A stretch of 64,000 nucleotides of DNA from Paenibacillus thiaminolyticus. Its GTDB lineage: Bacteria; Bacillota; Bacilli; Paenibacillales; Paenibacillaceae. The position numbers were made by a program, and so were the translations under genes. Below are positions 34,168 through 42,867 of this stretch, one piece after another. The notes under the pieces were generated by a model that saw only the letters and a program-made list of their open reading frames with translations, did not search any database and was not told the origin of the DNA. Position 1 is the first letter of the stretch; each line of letters begins with the position of its first letter. The stretch spans positions 2,914,001-2,978,000 of the forward strand of contig NZ_CP041405.1 of the NCBI RefSeq assembly GCF_007066085.1, in the 5' to 3' direction.

Positions 34168-34757
34168 GAAATCACATCTTGGCGGTAACGCTCCAGTAAA
34201 GACTGCTTCGTCATCATCAATACCATCGGATTGAGCTTCTCGCTGCTCTGCTTCACTCTTCGCGTTCCGTGTGGATGCATCACCGCCAGCAGAAGGCGAA
34301 GATAGTGCGTTGTCGTCCAGCGGAGCCATTTGGAGTTCATCGGGTGCAGCTCAAAGCCAAGGCCATAAATAATTCCGCGATGGAGCAAGGTGATGCCCGT
34401 CAGCGCTGTGACCCTCGCAAGCTCGGGCGTGCTCTCCATAGCCCGGCTTATCTGGTTGAGCGCATCACGCAGCTGCCGCGCCGTCATCAAGGCCGCCCGA
34501 TTCGGCCCAAGGGAACGGGACAGCTCCAGCACCTGCCTGTTATCCAGATGGAGCTCCCCTACCCAATCTCCGGAATGCACCCATTGTCCGTCATTGCATT
34601 GCATGCTGCGCCCATGATACCGTCTTACGACAAGCTTGCATATTCCATATTGGGTTACGGATACGCTTCTTGCCTTCGTGATCAAGTCAAACACGCGCTC
34701 CCACATCATCCATAGCGATTGCAGGCATACTTTCGAAGTTGATGCCAACACACTCAT
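34155..34757 (-). CDS. YkoP-like protein
   Basis: 200 aa, soluble. The central block VSVTQYGICKLVVRRYHGRSMQCNDGQWVHSGDWVGELHLDNRQVLEL matches the YkoP pattern (W-x-H-x-G-D-x-x-x-x-L-H-L). It is followed by LARVTALTGITLLHRGIIYGLGFELHP and the basic tail. In Bacillus ykoP also lies beside a polysaccharide deacetylase. The 13-nt overlap with the deacetylase gene implies coupled expression and a joint wall-modification role; biochemical function unknown. Confidence 0.75.
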   Translation of the reverse strand: MSVLASTSKVCLQSLWMMWERVFDLITKARSVSVTQYGICKLVVRRYHGRSMQCNDGQWVHSGDWVGELHLDNRQVLELSRSLGPNRAALMTARQLRDALNQISRAMESTPELARVTALTGITLLHRGIIYGLGFELHPMNSKWLRWTTTHYLRLLLAVMHPHGTRRVKQSSEKLNPMVLMMTKQSLLERYRQDVISCKS

Positions 34758-34873
34758 CCCGTCACCTGTTTCCTTTGTAAAATAGGTTCATTTCCTTCTT
34801 TCCTTGCCCCCAGTCATCATCGACTTCAGCGACAGCCCCGTTTCCGTTATTCTTTTGACGCTTCGATTCCCGG

Positions 34874-35047
34874 TTACCCCTTTTTCCTCGTGGCCAGCAA
34901 TCCGATTCCGCTTACGATCCCGAGTCCAACAGCGCTGCACAGGCTGATAAGCACCTTCTGACTTCCCGTTCCCATAAAAAGAAGACCATTTACGATGATT
35001 GAGGCAACACTAAGCAAACAGATCCATTTCAACACTTGCTTCGCCAT
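34874..35047 (-). CDS. small two-helix membrane protein, 57 aa
   Basis: Starts ATG with AGAGGGGGAGGG 1-12 nt ahead and ends TAA. Two hydrophobic helices (residues 7-26, WICLLSVASIIVNGLLF, and 33-52, LISLCSAVGLGIVSGIGLLA) are joined by a short GTGSQK turn; the end is TRKKG, giving a positive cytosolic tail. It lies 27 nt downstream of the orphan ABC permease in the same direction and is probably co-transcribed with it. It is below common length cut-offs. Function unknown; an immunity-type accessory role is only a guess. Confidence 0.65.
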   Translation of the reverse strand: MAKQVLKWICLLSVASIIVNGLLFMGTGSQKVLISLCSAVGLGIVSGIGLLATRKKG

Positions 35048-35074
35048 CCCTCTCCCCCTCTCTGCTTCGTGATG

Positions 35075-35764
35075 TCACACATCGGCATGCTCGATATGGC
35101 GTATCGACATATAGGCCACAGCGATTCCGAGAAGCGCCAACCCGATAGGCACGGCAACGATAGAATACAGCGAGAAGCCGTCAATACTTTGACAGACGAG
35201 CATCACCACGATAAGCGACGATAAGATGGTGGCCGAGACGGAATGCTTCCGCATGCCGAAGTACAACGGAATCAAGCTCAAAAAACTGGTCGCCAAGGCG
35301 CTCATCACCATAGTTAGCAGGGAATGGGCCGCCACAGATACGGTTAACGGCACCGGAACGATAGGCGTGACCAGATTCAATACATAGAAGCCGATCCCGA
35401 CGAACAAATTCCCCGCAATATCCGCACACAGCGTGAACACCACCACGATAAGCAGCTTGGCTGCAAGGAGCTTTTTGCGGTTGATGGGGTACATGAACAG
35501 AAGCGCAATCGATTTGGTGCGGAACTCATCAATGACGATTCGTGACAGCAGCACCGCCGCGAACACGATGTAAGTCGCCCGCGTAAGCGTATCGATGATG
35601 GCAAAAGCCATTCCGTAGTCCGTCAGAGGCATCTTTTCCTTCACTTCGCCAAAGAAACTAATCAGGCATAGGAAAGCTAAAATCATCACATTGGCTATGA
35701 GTGCCGCGCGAATATAAGGGCCGATGCGAAATTTGCGCATTTCGAGTCTCATCAGTTCAACCAA
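35075..35764 (-). CDS. orphan ABC-2 permease (bacitracin/lantibiotic-immunity type)
   Basis: 229 aa from the TTG with GGAGGTG 6 nt ahead; this start aligns with the paralogue at 49-50 kb (VELMRLEMRKF against LELMRLEWEKS). Six membrane helices with the typical cytoplasmic loop VLLSRIVIDEFRTKSIALLFMYPINRKKLLAAKL. It matches BcrB/EpiE-like permeases, but no ATPase gene is next to it, so it must borrow one or is a remnant. Three 11-bp-spaced TTCTTAC repeats upstream suggest response-regulator control. Confidence 0.82.
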   Translation of the reverse strand: MVELMRLEMRKFRIGPYIRAALIANVMILAFLCLISFFGEVKEKMPLTDYGMAFAIIDTLTRATYIVFAAVLLSRIVIDEFRTKSIALLFMYPINRKKLLAAKLLIVVVFTLCADIAGNLFVGIGFYVLNLVTPIVPVPLTVSVAAHSLLTMVMSALATSFLSLIPLYFGMRKHSVSATILSSLIVVMLVCQSIDGFSLYSIVAVPIGLALLGIAVAYMSIRHIEHADV

Positions 35765-35819
35765 TGACGCCACCTCCATGTCTTTACAAGCTCCATTATA
35801 AGAATCGATGTTTGCATAA

Positions 35820-35848
35820 TTCTTACCCGATTCTTACAAATTTCTTAT
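35820..35848. promoter_or_regulatory. triple 11-bp-period direct repeat (response-regulator site)
   Basis: TTCTTAC-CCGA-TTCTTAC-AAAT-TTCTTAT at 35820, 35831 and 35842, 56 bp upstream of the orphan permease. Seven-base half-sites every 11 bp are typical for OmpR/PhoB-class regulators. Confidence 0.7.
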
Positions 35849-35945
35849 ATTGCGTTGTACAGTTACGGCAGATAATAAAAAAATAAAAAAAATGTGATCT
35901 AGTTCACGGAAATGCGCGCTATCGATCCGTAAACTAAAAATCAAG

Positions 35946-35959
35946 CAAGTACTTACTTG
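35946..35959. promoter_or_regulatory. CAAGTA-CT-TACTTG operator
   Basis: Perfect 6-2-6 inverted repeat 25 bp before the start of the following TetR-family gene, so probably its own operator. Confidence 0.7.
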
Positions 35960-35983
35960 ACGAAAAGAAAGGAGACCCTATTC

Positions 35984-36559
35984 GTGAAACAGACGGTAAG
36001 AGAAAAAATGCTGTCAGCCGCCTTGGAGAATATGGCGTTGCATGGCTTCAAGGGTACGACAACCAAGTGTATCGCCCGGCAAGCAGATATTAATGAAGCG
36101 ACGATATTCAAGCATTTCAAAGGCAAAGATGATCTCATTCATGAATCATTAGCGCAGCAAATGACCATGATAAAAACAAAAATCGATACCTTTTTCCACA
36201 CCGATCATGAAAACATCCGTGAACTGCTGCTGGCGAAGATTGAATTTATCAATGAGATATATGAACAGCATAAAGCTTTCTTCTTAGTCACCATTAGAGA
36301 AATGGGCAGCAAAGAGCTCGAATTTATGTATCCTTCGATTTTCGAATATATTACGGAGGAACTCAAAAAAGAGATTGCCAAGATGGCGGACGATTCAATC
36401 ACAGAGGATGAAATCAGCGGCATCGCGCTCATCGCGAACAGTGTGCTGCTGACCATTATTCTTGAAAAAGTGAAGGCAGAGAGTTTTGGGCATCCCGTAC
36501 GTCTGGATATGAAAAAGGAAATGCTCGTTGAATTTTTGCTTCGCCTCTGGGGCGGATAG
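35984..36559 (+). CDS. TetR/AcrR-family regulator of the cation ATPase operon
   Basis: 191 aa. The GTG at 35984 has AAAGGAG 9 nt ahead; upstream in-frame codons cross the operator. HTH at residues 8-50 (MLSAALENMALHGFKGTTTKCIARQADINEATIFKHFKGKDDLI), helical C-terminal domain with FINEIYEQHKAFFLVTIREMGSKELEFMYPSIFEYI. It is 23 nt upstream of the P-type ATPase gene and almost certainly controls it; the inducer could be Ca2+ or a membrane stress, which sequence cannot tell. Confidence 0.85.
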   Translation: MKQTVREKMLSAALENMALHGFKGTTTKCIARQADINEATIFKHFKGKDDLIHESLAQQMTMIKTKIDTFFHTDHENIRELLLAKIEFINEIYEQHKAFFLVTIREMGSKELEFMYPSIFEYITEELKKEIAKMADDSITEDEISGIALIANSVLLTIILEKVKAESFGHPVRLDMKKEMLVEFLLRLWGG

Positions 36560-36582
36560 ACTACACAAGTGAGGTGCATTGA

Positions 36583-39231
36583 ATGAAATGGATGGAGAGA
36601 ACACTGGAAGATATCTTTAAGACGCTTCGAACAAATAGAGAGAACGGACTCAGCAGTAAGCAAGCAGCGGAGATGCTGGAGCAAAAGGGCTACAATGAGT
36701 TCGAAGAAGAGAAGAAAGAGAGCATCTGGGCGAAGCTCCTGCATCAGTTAACAGAGGTTACGACATTAATCTTGATTGTCGCCGCCATCATTTCCACTTA
36801 TCTTGCGGTGACAGAGGGGCATGACTATGCGGAGCCGATCGTTATCATCGCCATTGTCGTTCTGAATGCGGTGCTCGGCATCCGTCAGGAGCTTAGCGCG
36901 GAAAAAGCGCTCGACGCTCTTAAAAATATGAATGCTCCACTGGCCAAGGTTGTGCGTGATGGAATGCTGCAGCCAATCAGTGCGAAAGAACTCGTGCCTG
37001 GTGATATTATCGTGGTCGAAGCTGGAGATATGGTTCCGGCGGATGCCCGTATTATAGAGGGTTCCAATCTGCTTGTTGAAGAGTCTGCCCTGACGGGCGA
37101 GAGTGTGCCTTCGGAGAAAAACGCAAATGCCGAGGTCAAAGAATCCGCTCCGCTCGGAGACCGGGTGAATATGCTCTTCTCCGGCTGTCTGGTCACCAAT
37201 GGACGCGGCAGAGCGGTTGTCGTAGCTACCGGGATGGAGACGGAGATGGGCAAGATCGCTTCCCTTCTCAACAATACGAAAAAGAGCAAGACTCCGCTTC
37301 AAAATCGCCTCATGGAGCTCGGGAAGAAGCTAAGCGTCGTGGCTGTTGCATCTGGTGCGCTTGTCTTCTTCATTGGCCTCATGTATGGCGAGACGATGAT
37401 GGAAATGCTGATGACCGCCGTATCCTTGGCTGTCGCTGCCGTACCGGAGACACTGCCTGTTATCGTCACCATCACCTTGGCATTCGGCATTCAAAATATG
37501 GTGAAGAAAAATGCAATCATTCGCCGTATCCCGGCGGTGGAGGCGCTTGGCAGCGCATCAGTTATCTGTTCCGACAAGACGGGAACACTGACCCAGAATA
37601 AGATGACGATTCAGCAGATCTGGGCGGTCTCTCATGAGCCGAAGGGCGCCGGTGCTGAATTCAATGAGACGGAGAACGATCTCCTCGTCATGTTCAGCCT
37701 GGCAAGCAACGCATCCATCGAAGAAAAGGATGGAGAAGAGACGGTTATCGGCGATCCGACCGAGTCCGCGATTATTCGTCTCATGCTGAATAAAGGGATG
37801 ACCAAGGCGGAACTGGAAGCGAAATATCCGCGTGTGCATGAGCTTCCCTTTGATTCTTCCCGGAAGCTGATGACGACGGTGCACCGCACCCCAGATGGCT
37901 ATATCTCCATTACCAAGGGCGCCTTCGACCGTATTCCGTTGGATCCGAATGCAGCCTGCACGATACAGCATCAAGCGCAGGCGAATCATGTTCACGATCA
38001 ATTCGCTGAGCAAGCCCTTCGCGTCCTGGCGTTGGGGTACAAGCACTATGATGAGCTGCCTGAGAAGCTCGACGCAGAAGAGTTGGAGCAGGGCCTTCGC
38101 TTCGCCGGTCTCGTAGGGATGATTGATCCGCCGCGTCCGGAGAGCAAGGCTGCGGTGCAAGCCGCGAAGGATGCAGGAATTAAGACGGTCATGATCACGG
38201 GAGACCATATGGCTACCGCATCGGCCATTGCCCGCGAGATCGGCATTCTCGAAGAGGGCGACCTCGCGATATCGGGTGAAGAGCTTGCGCGCATGTCCGA
38301 TGAGGAACTCACGCACAAGGTCAAAGATATTGCGGTATATGGCCGGGTATCCCCGGAGGACAAGATTCGTATCGTACAAGCTTGGCAGGCAAATGATGCT
38401 GTCGTCGCGATGACTGGTGACGGGGTGAATGACGCTCCTGCCTTGAAGGCGGCGGATGTCGGCACGGCTATGGGCATCACGGGTACCGATGTAGCGAAGA
38501 GCGCTTCGGATATGGTATTGACCGACGATAACTTCGCAACGATCGTCGATGCCGTTGGAGAAGGAAGACGCGTCTACGAAAATATACGCAAGACGATCTA
38601 CTTCCTGCTAAGCTGCAACTTCTCTGAGATCATGATTATGATTATTGCGATTCTGCTCGGATGGGGAGCGCCGGTCATCGCGATTCAATTGCTCTTGATC
38701 AACGTCGTCGCTGACGGTATCCCAGGCTTCTGCTTGAGCCGCGAGAAGATGGAGCCTGATGCGATGAAGCAGAAGCCAATCGCGAAGAATGCCGGCATTT
38801 TCTCCAATGGCTTGGGCAAGAAGATTGCTTATCAAGCAATAGTTTACACAATTCTGACGTTAATTGGCTTCTATGTAGGGAACTTTGTACAAATCTCTGA
38901 TCAAATCGGACCTTCCTACGAAGTTGGACAAACGATGGCCTTTATCATCCTGGGCTGGTCCTCTGTCGTTCATATTTTCAATGTGCGCAGCAACACCTTG
39001 TCGATCTTCACGATCGGGTTCATGTCCAACCGGCCATTGTTCTGGTGTGCGATGCTGTCACTGGCGATTGTATTCGGCGTAGCCGTGATCCCGGCGCTGA
39101 TGGACATCTTCCACCTCGTGCCGCTGAGCTTGGCCCACTGGGTTCTGGTTACGGTGCTGTCCGTCATCCCGCTCGCCGTGGTCGAGCTTGTCAAGCTGCA
39201 GAAGCGTGCGCAGCTCAGAGCGCAAGGATAG
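36583..39231 (+). CDS. P-type Ca2+-transporting ATPase (SERCA/PMCA-like)
   Basis: 882 aa, complete PIIA-type pump. A-domain LVEESALTGESVPSEK, phosphorylation site ICSDKTGTLTQNKM, hinge TGDGVNDAPALKAADVGTAMG. M4 reads AAVPETLPVIVTITLAFG (Glu kept, PEGL changed to PETL), M5 LLSCNFSEIMIMI keeps the Asn and Glu ligands, and M6 INVVADGIPGFCLSREKMEPD keeps Asn and Asp but has Ala for the usual Thr. These changes leave Ca2+ most likely but Mn2+ or another divalent cation possible. It exports the cation from the cytoplasm. Confidence 0.87.
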   Translation: MKWMERTLEDIFKTLRTNRENGLSSKQAAEMLEQKGYNEFEEEKKESIWAKLLHQLTEVTTLILIVAAIISTYLAVTEGHDYAEPIVIIAIVVLNAVLGIRQELSAEKALDALKNMNAPLAKVVRDGMLQPISAKELVPGDIIVVEAGDMVPADARIIEGSNLLVEESALTGESVPSEKNANAEVKESAPLGDRVNMLFSGCLVTNGRGRAVVVATGMETEMGKIASLLNNTKKSKTPLQNRLMELGKKLSVVAVASGALVFFIGLMYGETMMEMLMTAVSLAVAAVPETLPVIVTITLAFGIQNMVKKNAIIRRIPAVEALGSASVICSDKTGTLTQNKMTIQQIWAVSHEPKGAGAEFNETENDLLVMFSLASNASIEEKDGEETVIGDPTESAIIRLMLNKGMTKAELEAKYPRVHELPFDSSRKLMTTVHRTPDGYISITKGAFDRIPLDPNAACTIQHQAQANHVHDQFAEQALRVLALGYKHYDELPEKLDAEELEQGLRFAGLVGMIDPPRPESKAAVQAAKDAGIKTVMITGDHMATASAIAREIGILEEGDLAISGEELARMSDEELTHKVKDIAVYGRVSPEDKIRIVQAWQANDAVVAMTGDGVNDAPALKAADVGTAMGITGTDVAKSASDMVLTDDNFATIVDAVGEGRRVYENIRKTIYFLLSCNFSEIMIMIIAILLGWGAPVIAIQLLLINVVADGIPGFCLSREKMEPDAMKQKPIAKNAGIFSNGLGKKIAYQAIVYTILTLIGFYVGNFVQISDQIGPSYEVGQTMAFIILGWSSVVHIFNVRSNTLSIFTIGFMSNRPLFWCAMLSLAIVFGVAVIPALMDIFHLVPLSLAHWVLVTVLSVIPLAVVELVKLQKRAQLRAQG

Positions 39232-39284
39232 ATCGAATGCGGGGCGGCCTGGGGCCGCCCCGATATTCGTATAGATGCTTGATT

Positions 39285-39716
39285 TTAATGGCCGTCCAGA
39301 TGAGATGAAGCGGCAGCATAGTTCCTCAAGTAAGAAATGACAGGGGTTGCGATGTAGCGGTACTTAATCGCTCCCTCTCCCCTAACCTTCCACGTATATC
39401 CGTCGAAGTAGATTAACAGCTCAATATTATCCTTGATCGTCACCACATATTGATGATTCGAAATAACACGTATGCTGATGTGCTCCCCGTCGATTACGAC
39501 GGGAAACTCGTTGAAATCGCGTTGGTTCAGTTGCTTGATAGCTTCTGAGAGGACAGGCAGTAACGTGCTTTTCCGTTTCGTTTCCATTCTCCAGGAATAA
39601 GGAGTTCGATAAAAGGTTGCAATCTTTACTTTTTGATATTTCACAATCCATCTGTTATTCCCGTCTTGCGTCATCTCTAAATAATACGTCTTCCCGTCCC
39701 GCCTAATCGTAATCAT
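39285..39716 (-). CDS. hypothetical protein, 143 aa
   Basis: ATG start after a G-rich leader. Mostly beta-strand: MITIRRDGKTYYLEMTQDGNNRWIVKYQKVKIATFY, then a helix LLPVLSEAIKQLNQRDF and strands FPVVIDGEHISIRVISNHQYVVTIKDNIELLIYFDGYTW. No signal or membrane segment. It lies convergently with the ATPase gene and 80 nt downstream of the EAL gene. Function not recognised. Confidence 0.6.
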   Translation of the reverse strand: MITIRRDGKTYYLEMTQDGNNRWIVKYQKVKIATFYRTPYSWRMETKRKSTLLPVLSEAIKQLNQRDFNEFPVVIDGEHISIRVISNHQYVVTIKDNIELLIYFDGYTWKVRGEGAIKYRYIATPVISYLRNYAAASSHLDGH

Positions 39717-39797
39717 GGCCGCCTACCCCCAGCCTCGCGCAATGATGTACAAAAAAACAGGCCAAAGCTTCGGTTTGACCTGTTGATATGGGCCACT

Positions 39798-40454
39798 TTA
39801 CAAAAATGAAGCCTTCGGCTCCGATATCCAATATCCTTGAAATCCATCTGCCAACCGTTGCATGCGCTGAAATTGCTGTTCCGTCTCAATACCTTCTGCG
39901 ATAATCTGAATCCCCATATCCTGAAAGGGATGCATGAGTTTTTCTGTGAATTTCAGGATGCTGTCGTCTTCACAGGCTCGCACGACTTCCTTCGCCAGCT
40001 TGATATACTTGGGTCTCAACCTCAGAATGAAGGGAAGCGATATATGCCCAAATCCAAAATCATCGATGGCAAACTGAATCCCTGCGGCTGAGAGTCGGGT
40101 TATATGGCTTAATATCAATTGCTCATCTTGGATCGCCGTATGTTCGGTTAATTCAATAATGAGCGGATACTGGTTATGGTATGGCAACGATTCCGGTAAC
40201 GGGTCACTTGAGAACGGATGGGAATTGAGAAATAGTGGCAGGTGTCCCGAGTACTGTTCGAGGGCCATTGCCTTGCACTGCAGATCAATGGCGTTGATGC
40301 ACTCCATGTCTTCGTGAGAACTGGAGAGGAGCTTGGCCAATGCCTTCCCGGAATCTGTTCCTCGAATGAACGACTCGTATCCGATAATGGATAGCTGCTT
40401 ATCAACAATGGGTTGGAATACCGGATATATCTCCAACGTTCGTCTAAGGGGCAT
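39798..40454 (-). CDS. EAL-domain protein, last gene of the WxL operon
   Basis: 218 aa, essentially a stand-alone EAL domain. Metal and catalytic motifs: YESFIRG in place of E-A-L (Glu kept), FLNSHP (Asn), LIIELTE (Glu), FAIDDFGFGH (Asp-Asp), YIKLAK (Lys), AEGIETEQQ (Glu) and GFQGYWI (Gln). With these residues kept, c-di-GMP hydrolysis is possible, though the domain is compact and the first motif altered. The ATG overlaps the end of the giant WxL gene by 11 nt without its own clear ribosome site, so translation is coupled. Confidence 0.82.
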   Translation of the reverse strand: MPLRRTLEIYPVFQPIVDKQLSIIGYESFIRGTDSGKALAKLLSSSHEDMECINAIDLQCKAMALEQYSGHLPLFLNSHPFSSDPLPESLPYHNQYPLIIELTEHTAIQDEQLILSHITRLSAAGIQFAIDDFGFGHISLPFILRLRPKYIKLAKEVVRACEDDSILKFTEKLMHPFQDMGIQIIAEGIETEQQFQRMQRLADGFQGYWISEPKASFL

Positions 40455-42867
40455 CCACTAAATCCCAACGAATCAGTCCCCTATAATTTCCCGCATAAGC
40501 ATAGGGATTGATTTTCATTAAAATGCCTTGGTTCTCTTCCCAGTCAATGGATATCTCTTGATCGCCCTGGGTAACATTGGTGTAGACATCCGCAGCAATT
40601 CCCGGTTCCATCGTTATTTCATGTCCATGCTCGTCAACATATATCAATGCATCCTTCAACTCATTCCCCCGGTCATCGGTAAATGGTTCGGCCAACGTCG
40701 CCGAGAGCCGCCACGAACTTCCATTACCGCGGGTATCTTTCACGCGAAAATCCCAATCCTGATTTCGTGCGGACAAGGAAGGTTGGCTTGCTATTTTTGC
40801 TTGTTCAAAGCTTATATTTTGTGCAGCACTAGTAAAAACCAATTTCCCCGTAACCTGTAGCGTTACCATTTCCACATTAGATGTCCGGCCCGAATCATCT
40901 ACGGCATAGACTGTAATTGGATACGTGCCCACTGGCAATTGTTCTGCCGGAATCGCGTATTGATAAGCGACTTCTTCCCCTTTGTTAGCGGAATTGGCCG
41001 CTTGTGAAGTGAAAATTACCGGTTCATTCCCGTCGATGGCATAGTATAAATCAACGGAGTCACTATCCAGGTCGCTCCAATATCCGCTTATGGTATAGTC
41101 AGCGCCGGCATCAATGGAAATTTCCTCGCCTGTATCCCGCAACGTTATCGCGGGCGGATGTCCAACCATAATCTTGACCGAAGCTGTATTGGAAATCAGG
41201 CCGTCATCATTCGTTGCATAGACTTCAAACGTATTTTCGCCAAGCCGGAATAGTTGATGGATCAAGTGATATCTCCATTCAACCGGTTCGGAAGATTGTC
41301 CGCCCTCCAGTTGCTCCTTTTGAAGCAGTGAAGAATTGATGATGAAATGCAGCGTGCCTGTGGGATTATCAAAATCTTGCCAGGTTCCTGTCACCACATA
41401 GTCCTCACCGGCATTTAACAGGATAGGTCCTTCATCAAGTATTTTTACTTCCGGCGGACGGCTGGCTTGAATCACATAAGTAACGGCATCGCTGCTGTTT
41501 ATATAGTTGTTTCCTGCCACGGTGAATTTTTCGGTCACGGGTGTGTTTAGCGGTAAGCTATTCACTTTAACCCGAAAAGAAATCGTCTGCTCGTCATAAT
41601 CGGCGCTCATATCGCGAAGGGGAACGGCCAACGTTTGCCCTGACCAGTAACTATCATTCACCGGTGTCGTCCCGTTGCGATCGGTGAACGTTAATGAATT
41701 CGGAACGTAGGTGACATGCTCATTAATCGTTGTCAGCCCGAATATGTTTTTCCAGTTCTGTTTGCCGGAGAGGTAGTTCGCGGTGATTGTATAGGTTAAT
41801 TCCTCTCCCTTGTAGACGAAGTCGCCTTGGTCAACAACACTTCCGTCTTCTCTCGTTATCGTTTCGGTGACTTTGCCATTGACGAGTCCCGGAACGCTTT
41901 CGAACACAACCCGATTCTGTGCATATTTACCTCCGGTGGAACCGGTAAATCCCCAATAGACCTGGTTCGTCCCGAACACATCTTGAACATCGATCGGAAT
42001 GACTACCGGATTGGTTCCTTCCAGATGATATGTCAATTGACTATTCGCCGCATCCCACTTCACTTCGAATCTACGCCACGTATCATTCGATAATGTCCCC
42101 GTATATTGGAGATCATTGTGAATCATTTTTCTTGCCCGCTCAAGCACTGTATGCTGATAATCTACATAAGTACTCGGTTTTCCCGGATAGTTCCAGGCAA
42201 CGTGGTTCCCGGCGGCACTATCGGTATCAAACCGGCTATCGCTTGAAGTATTGTTTACGTACGTATCAAATTCTATCGCCAGACTATTTTGGATTCCATT
42301 GTACAGACCATTATATTTACCTTCGGCCCACACTCCGAGTCCTCCGCCTCCGTTAGGGGACAGCGCGTTTGTGCCTTTAGGGTCATTGTGCATGACAAAC
42401 GCAATGCCATCCGCCGCGTTCGTTCCTTGATTGCCGAAATATACATACATGGACGCCGTAAAATCTTGGGTTAAATCCATTAAATTGTTGGGAGTCGACC
42501 AAATTCCACCCTTTTTCGATTTCGCATTCGGCGTAATTTCTACAATAGAACCGTCAATAATGGAACTGTTCGAGCCTGCTGGCGTCGTAAATATATTTTC
42601 CAAATCAATCTTGGCCGGCGGAAGATTCGCATTGCGAGGCATCGCGCGATTATAGGTGGCATACGTCACATAAGTTACGTCCGTTACGGAACGGTAATTA
42701 TCCGGCAACGCCACCAAAATATCTGGTTCAATCCCGTCGACGGAAGTATTCGCATTTGCTTCTTCCCCATGGACTGGAGCCAGCCACACGAAGCTCGGAA
42801 GCAGTAAACACAAGATTAACAGCAGCACCAACTCAGGACGAGGAAATTTTGTGTTCATCATTTTCAT
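40444..42867 (-). CDS. giant secreted lectin-like protein with C-terminal WxL domain
   Basis: 807 aa from the ATG with GAGGAAACGA ahead. Signal peptide at residues 8-35. Residues 60-330 are an L-type (legume-like) lectin domain (DGIAFVMHNDPKG, LAIEFDTYVNN, HVAWNYPG, WGFTGSTGG). Next come a DUF11/isopeptide-like beta domain (VTETITREDGSVVDQGDFVYKGEELTYTITANY) and two Ig-like repeats with the block 'LNAGEDYVVTGTW.DFDN' and 'IDAGADYTISGYWSDLDS'. The C-terminal WxL domain has SSWRLSATL and the end IRWDLVDAP. It should bind surface glycans and attach to peptidoglycan through WxL. It overlaps the DUF916 gene by 35 nt. Confidence 0.85.
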   Translation of the reverse strand: MKMMNTKFPRPELVLLLILCLLLPSFVWLAPVHGEEANANTSVDGIEPDILVALPDNYRSVTDVTYVTYATYNRAMPRNANLPPAKIDLENIFTTPAGSNSSIIDGSIVEITPNAKSKKGGIWSTPNNLMDLTQDFTASMYVYFGNQGTNAADGIAFVMHNDPKGTNALSPNGGGGLGVWAEGKYNGLYNGIQNSLAIEFDTYVNNTSSDSRFDTDSAAGNHVAWNYPGKPSTYVDYQHTVLERARKMIHNDLQYTGTLSNDTWRRFEVKWDAANSQLTYHLEGTNPVVIPIDVQDVFGTNQVYWGFTGSTGGKYAQNRVVFESVPGLVNGKVTETITREDGSVVDQGDFVYKGEELTYTITANYLSGKQNWKNIFGLTTINEHVTYVPNSLTFTDRNGTTPVNDSYWSGQTLAVPLRDMSADYDEQTISFRVKVNSLPLNTPVTEKFTVAGNNYINSSDAVTYVIQASRPPEVKILDEGPILLNAGEDYVVTGTWQDFDNPTGTLHFIINSSLLQKEQLEGGQSSEPVEWRYHLIHQLFRLGENTFEVYATNDDGLISNTASVKIMVGHPPAITLRDTGEEISIDAGADYTISGYWSDLDSDSVDLYYAIDGNEPVIFTSQAANSANKGEEVAYQYAIPAEQLPVGTYPITVYAVDDSGRTSNVEMVTLQVTGKLVFTSAAQNISFEQAKIASQPSLSARNQDWDFRVKDTRGNGSSWRLSATLAEPFTDDRGNELKDALIYVDEHGHEITMEPGIAADVYTNVTQGDQEISIDWEENQGILMKINPYAYAGNYRGLIRWDLVDAP

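Noticed and set aside
34168..34329. N-terminal extension of the polysaccharide deacetylase
   Set aside because: Overlaps the YkoP-like gene in another frame and would put a disordered acidic tail before the membrane anchor; the ATG at 34167 fits the family.
36766..38379. Several 140-270 aa minus-strand frames under the P-type ATPase
   Set aside because: Shadows of a well-supported gene with unlikely composition.
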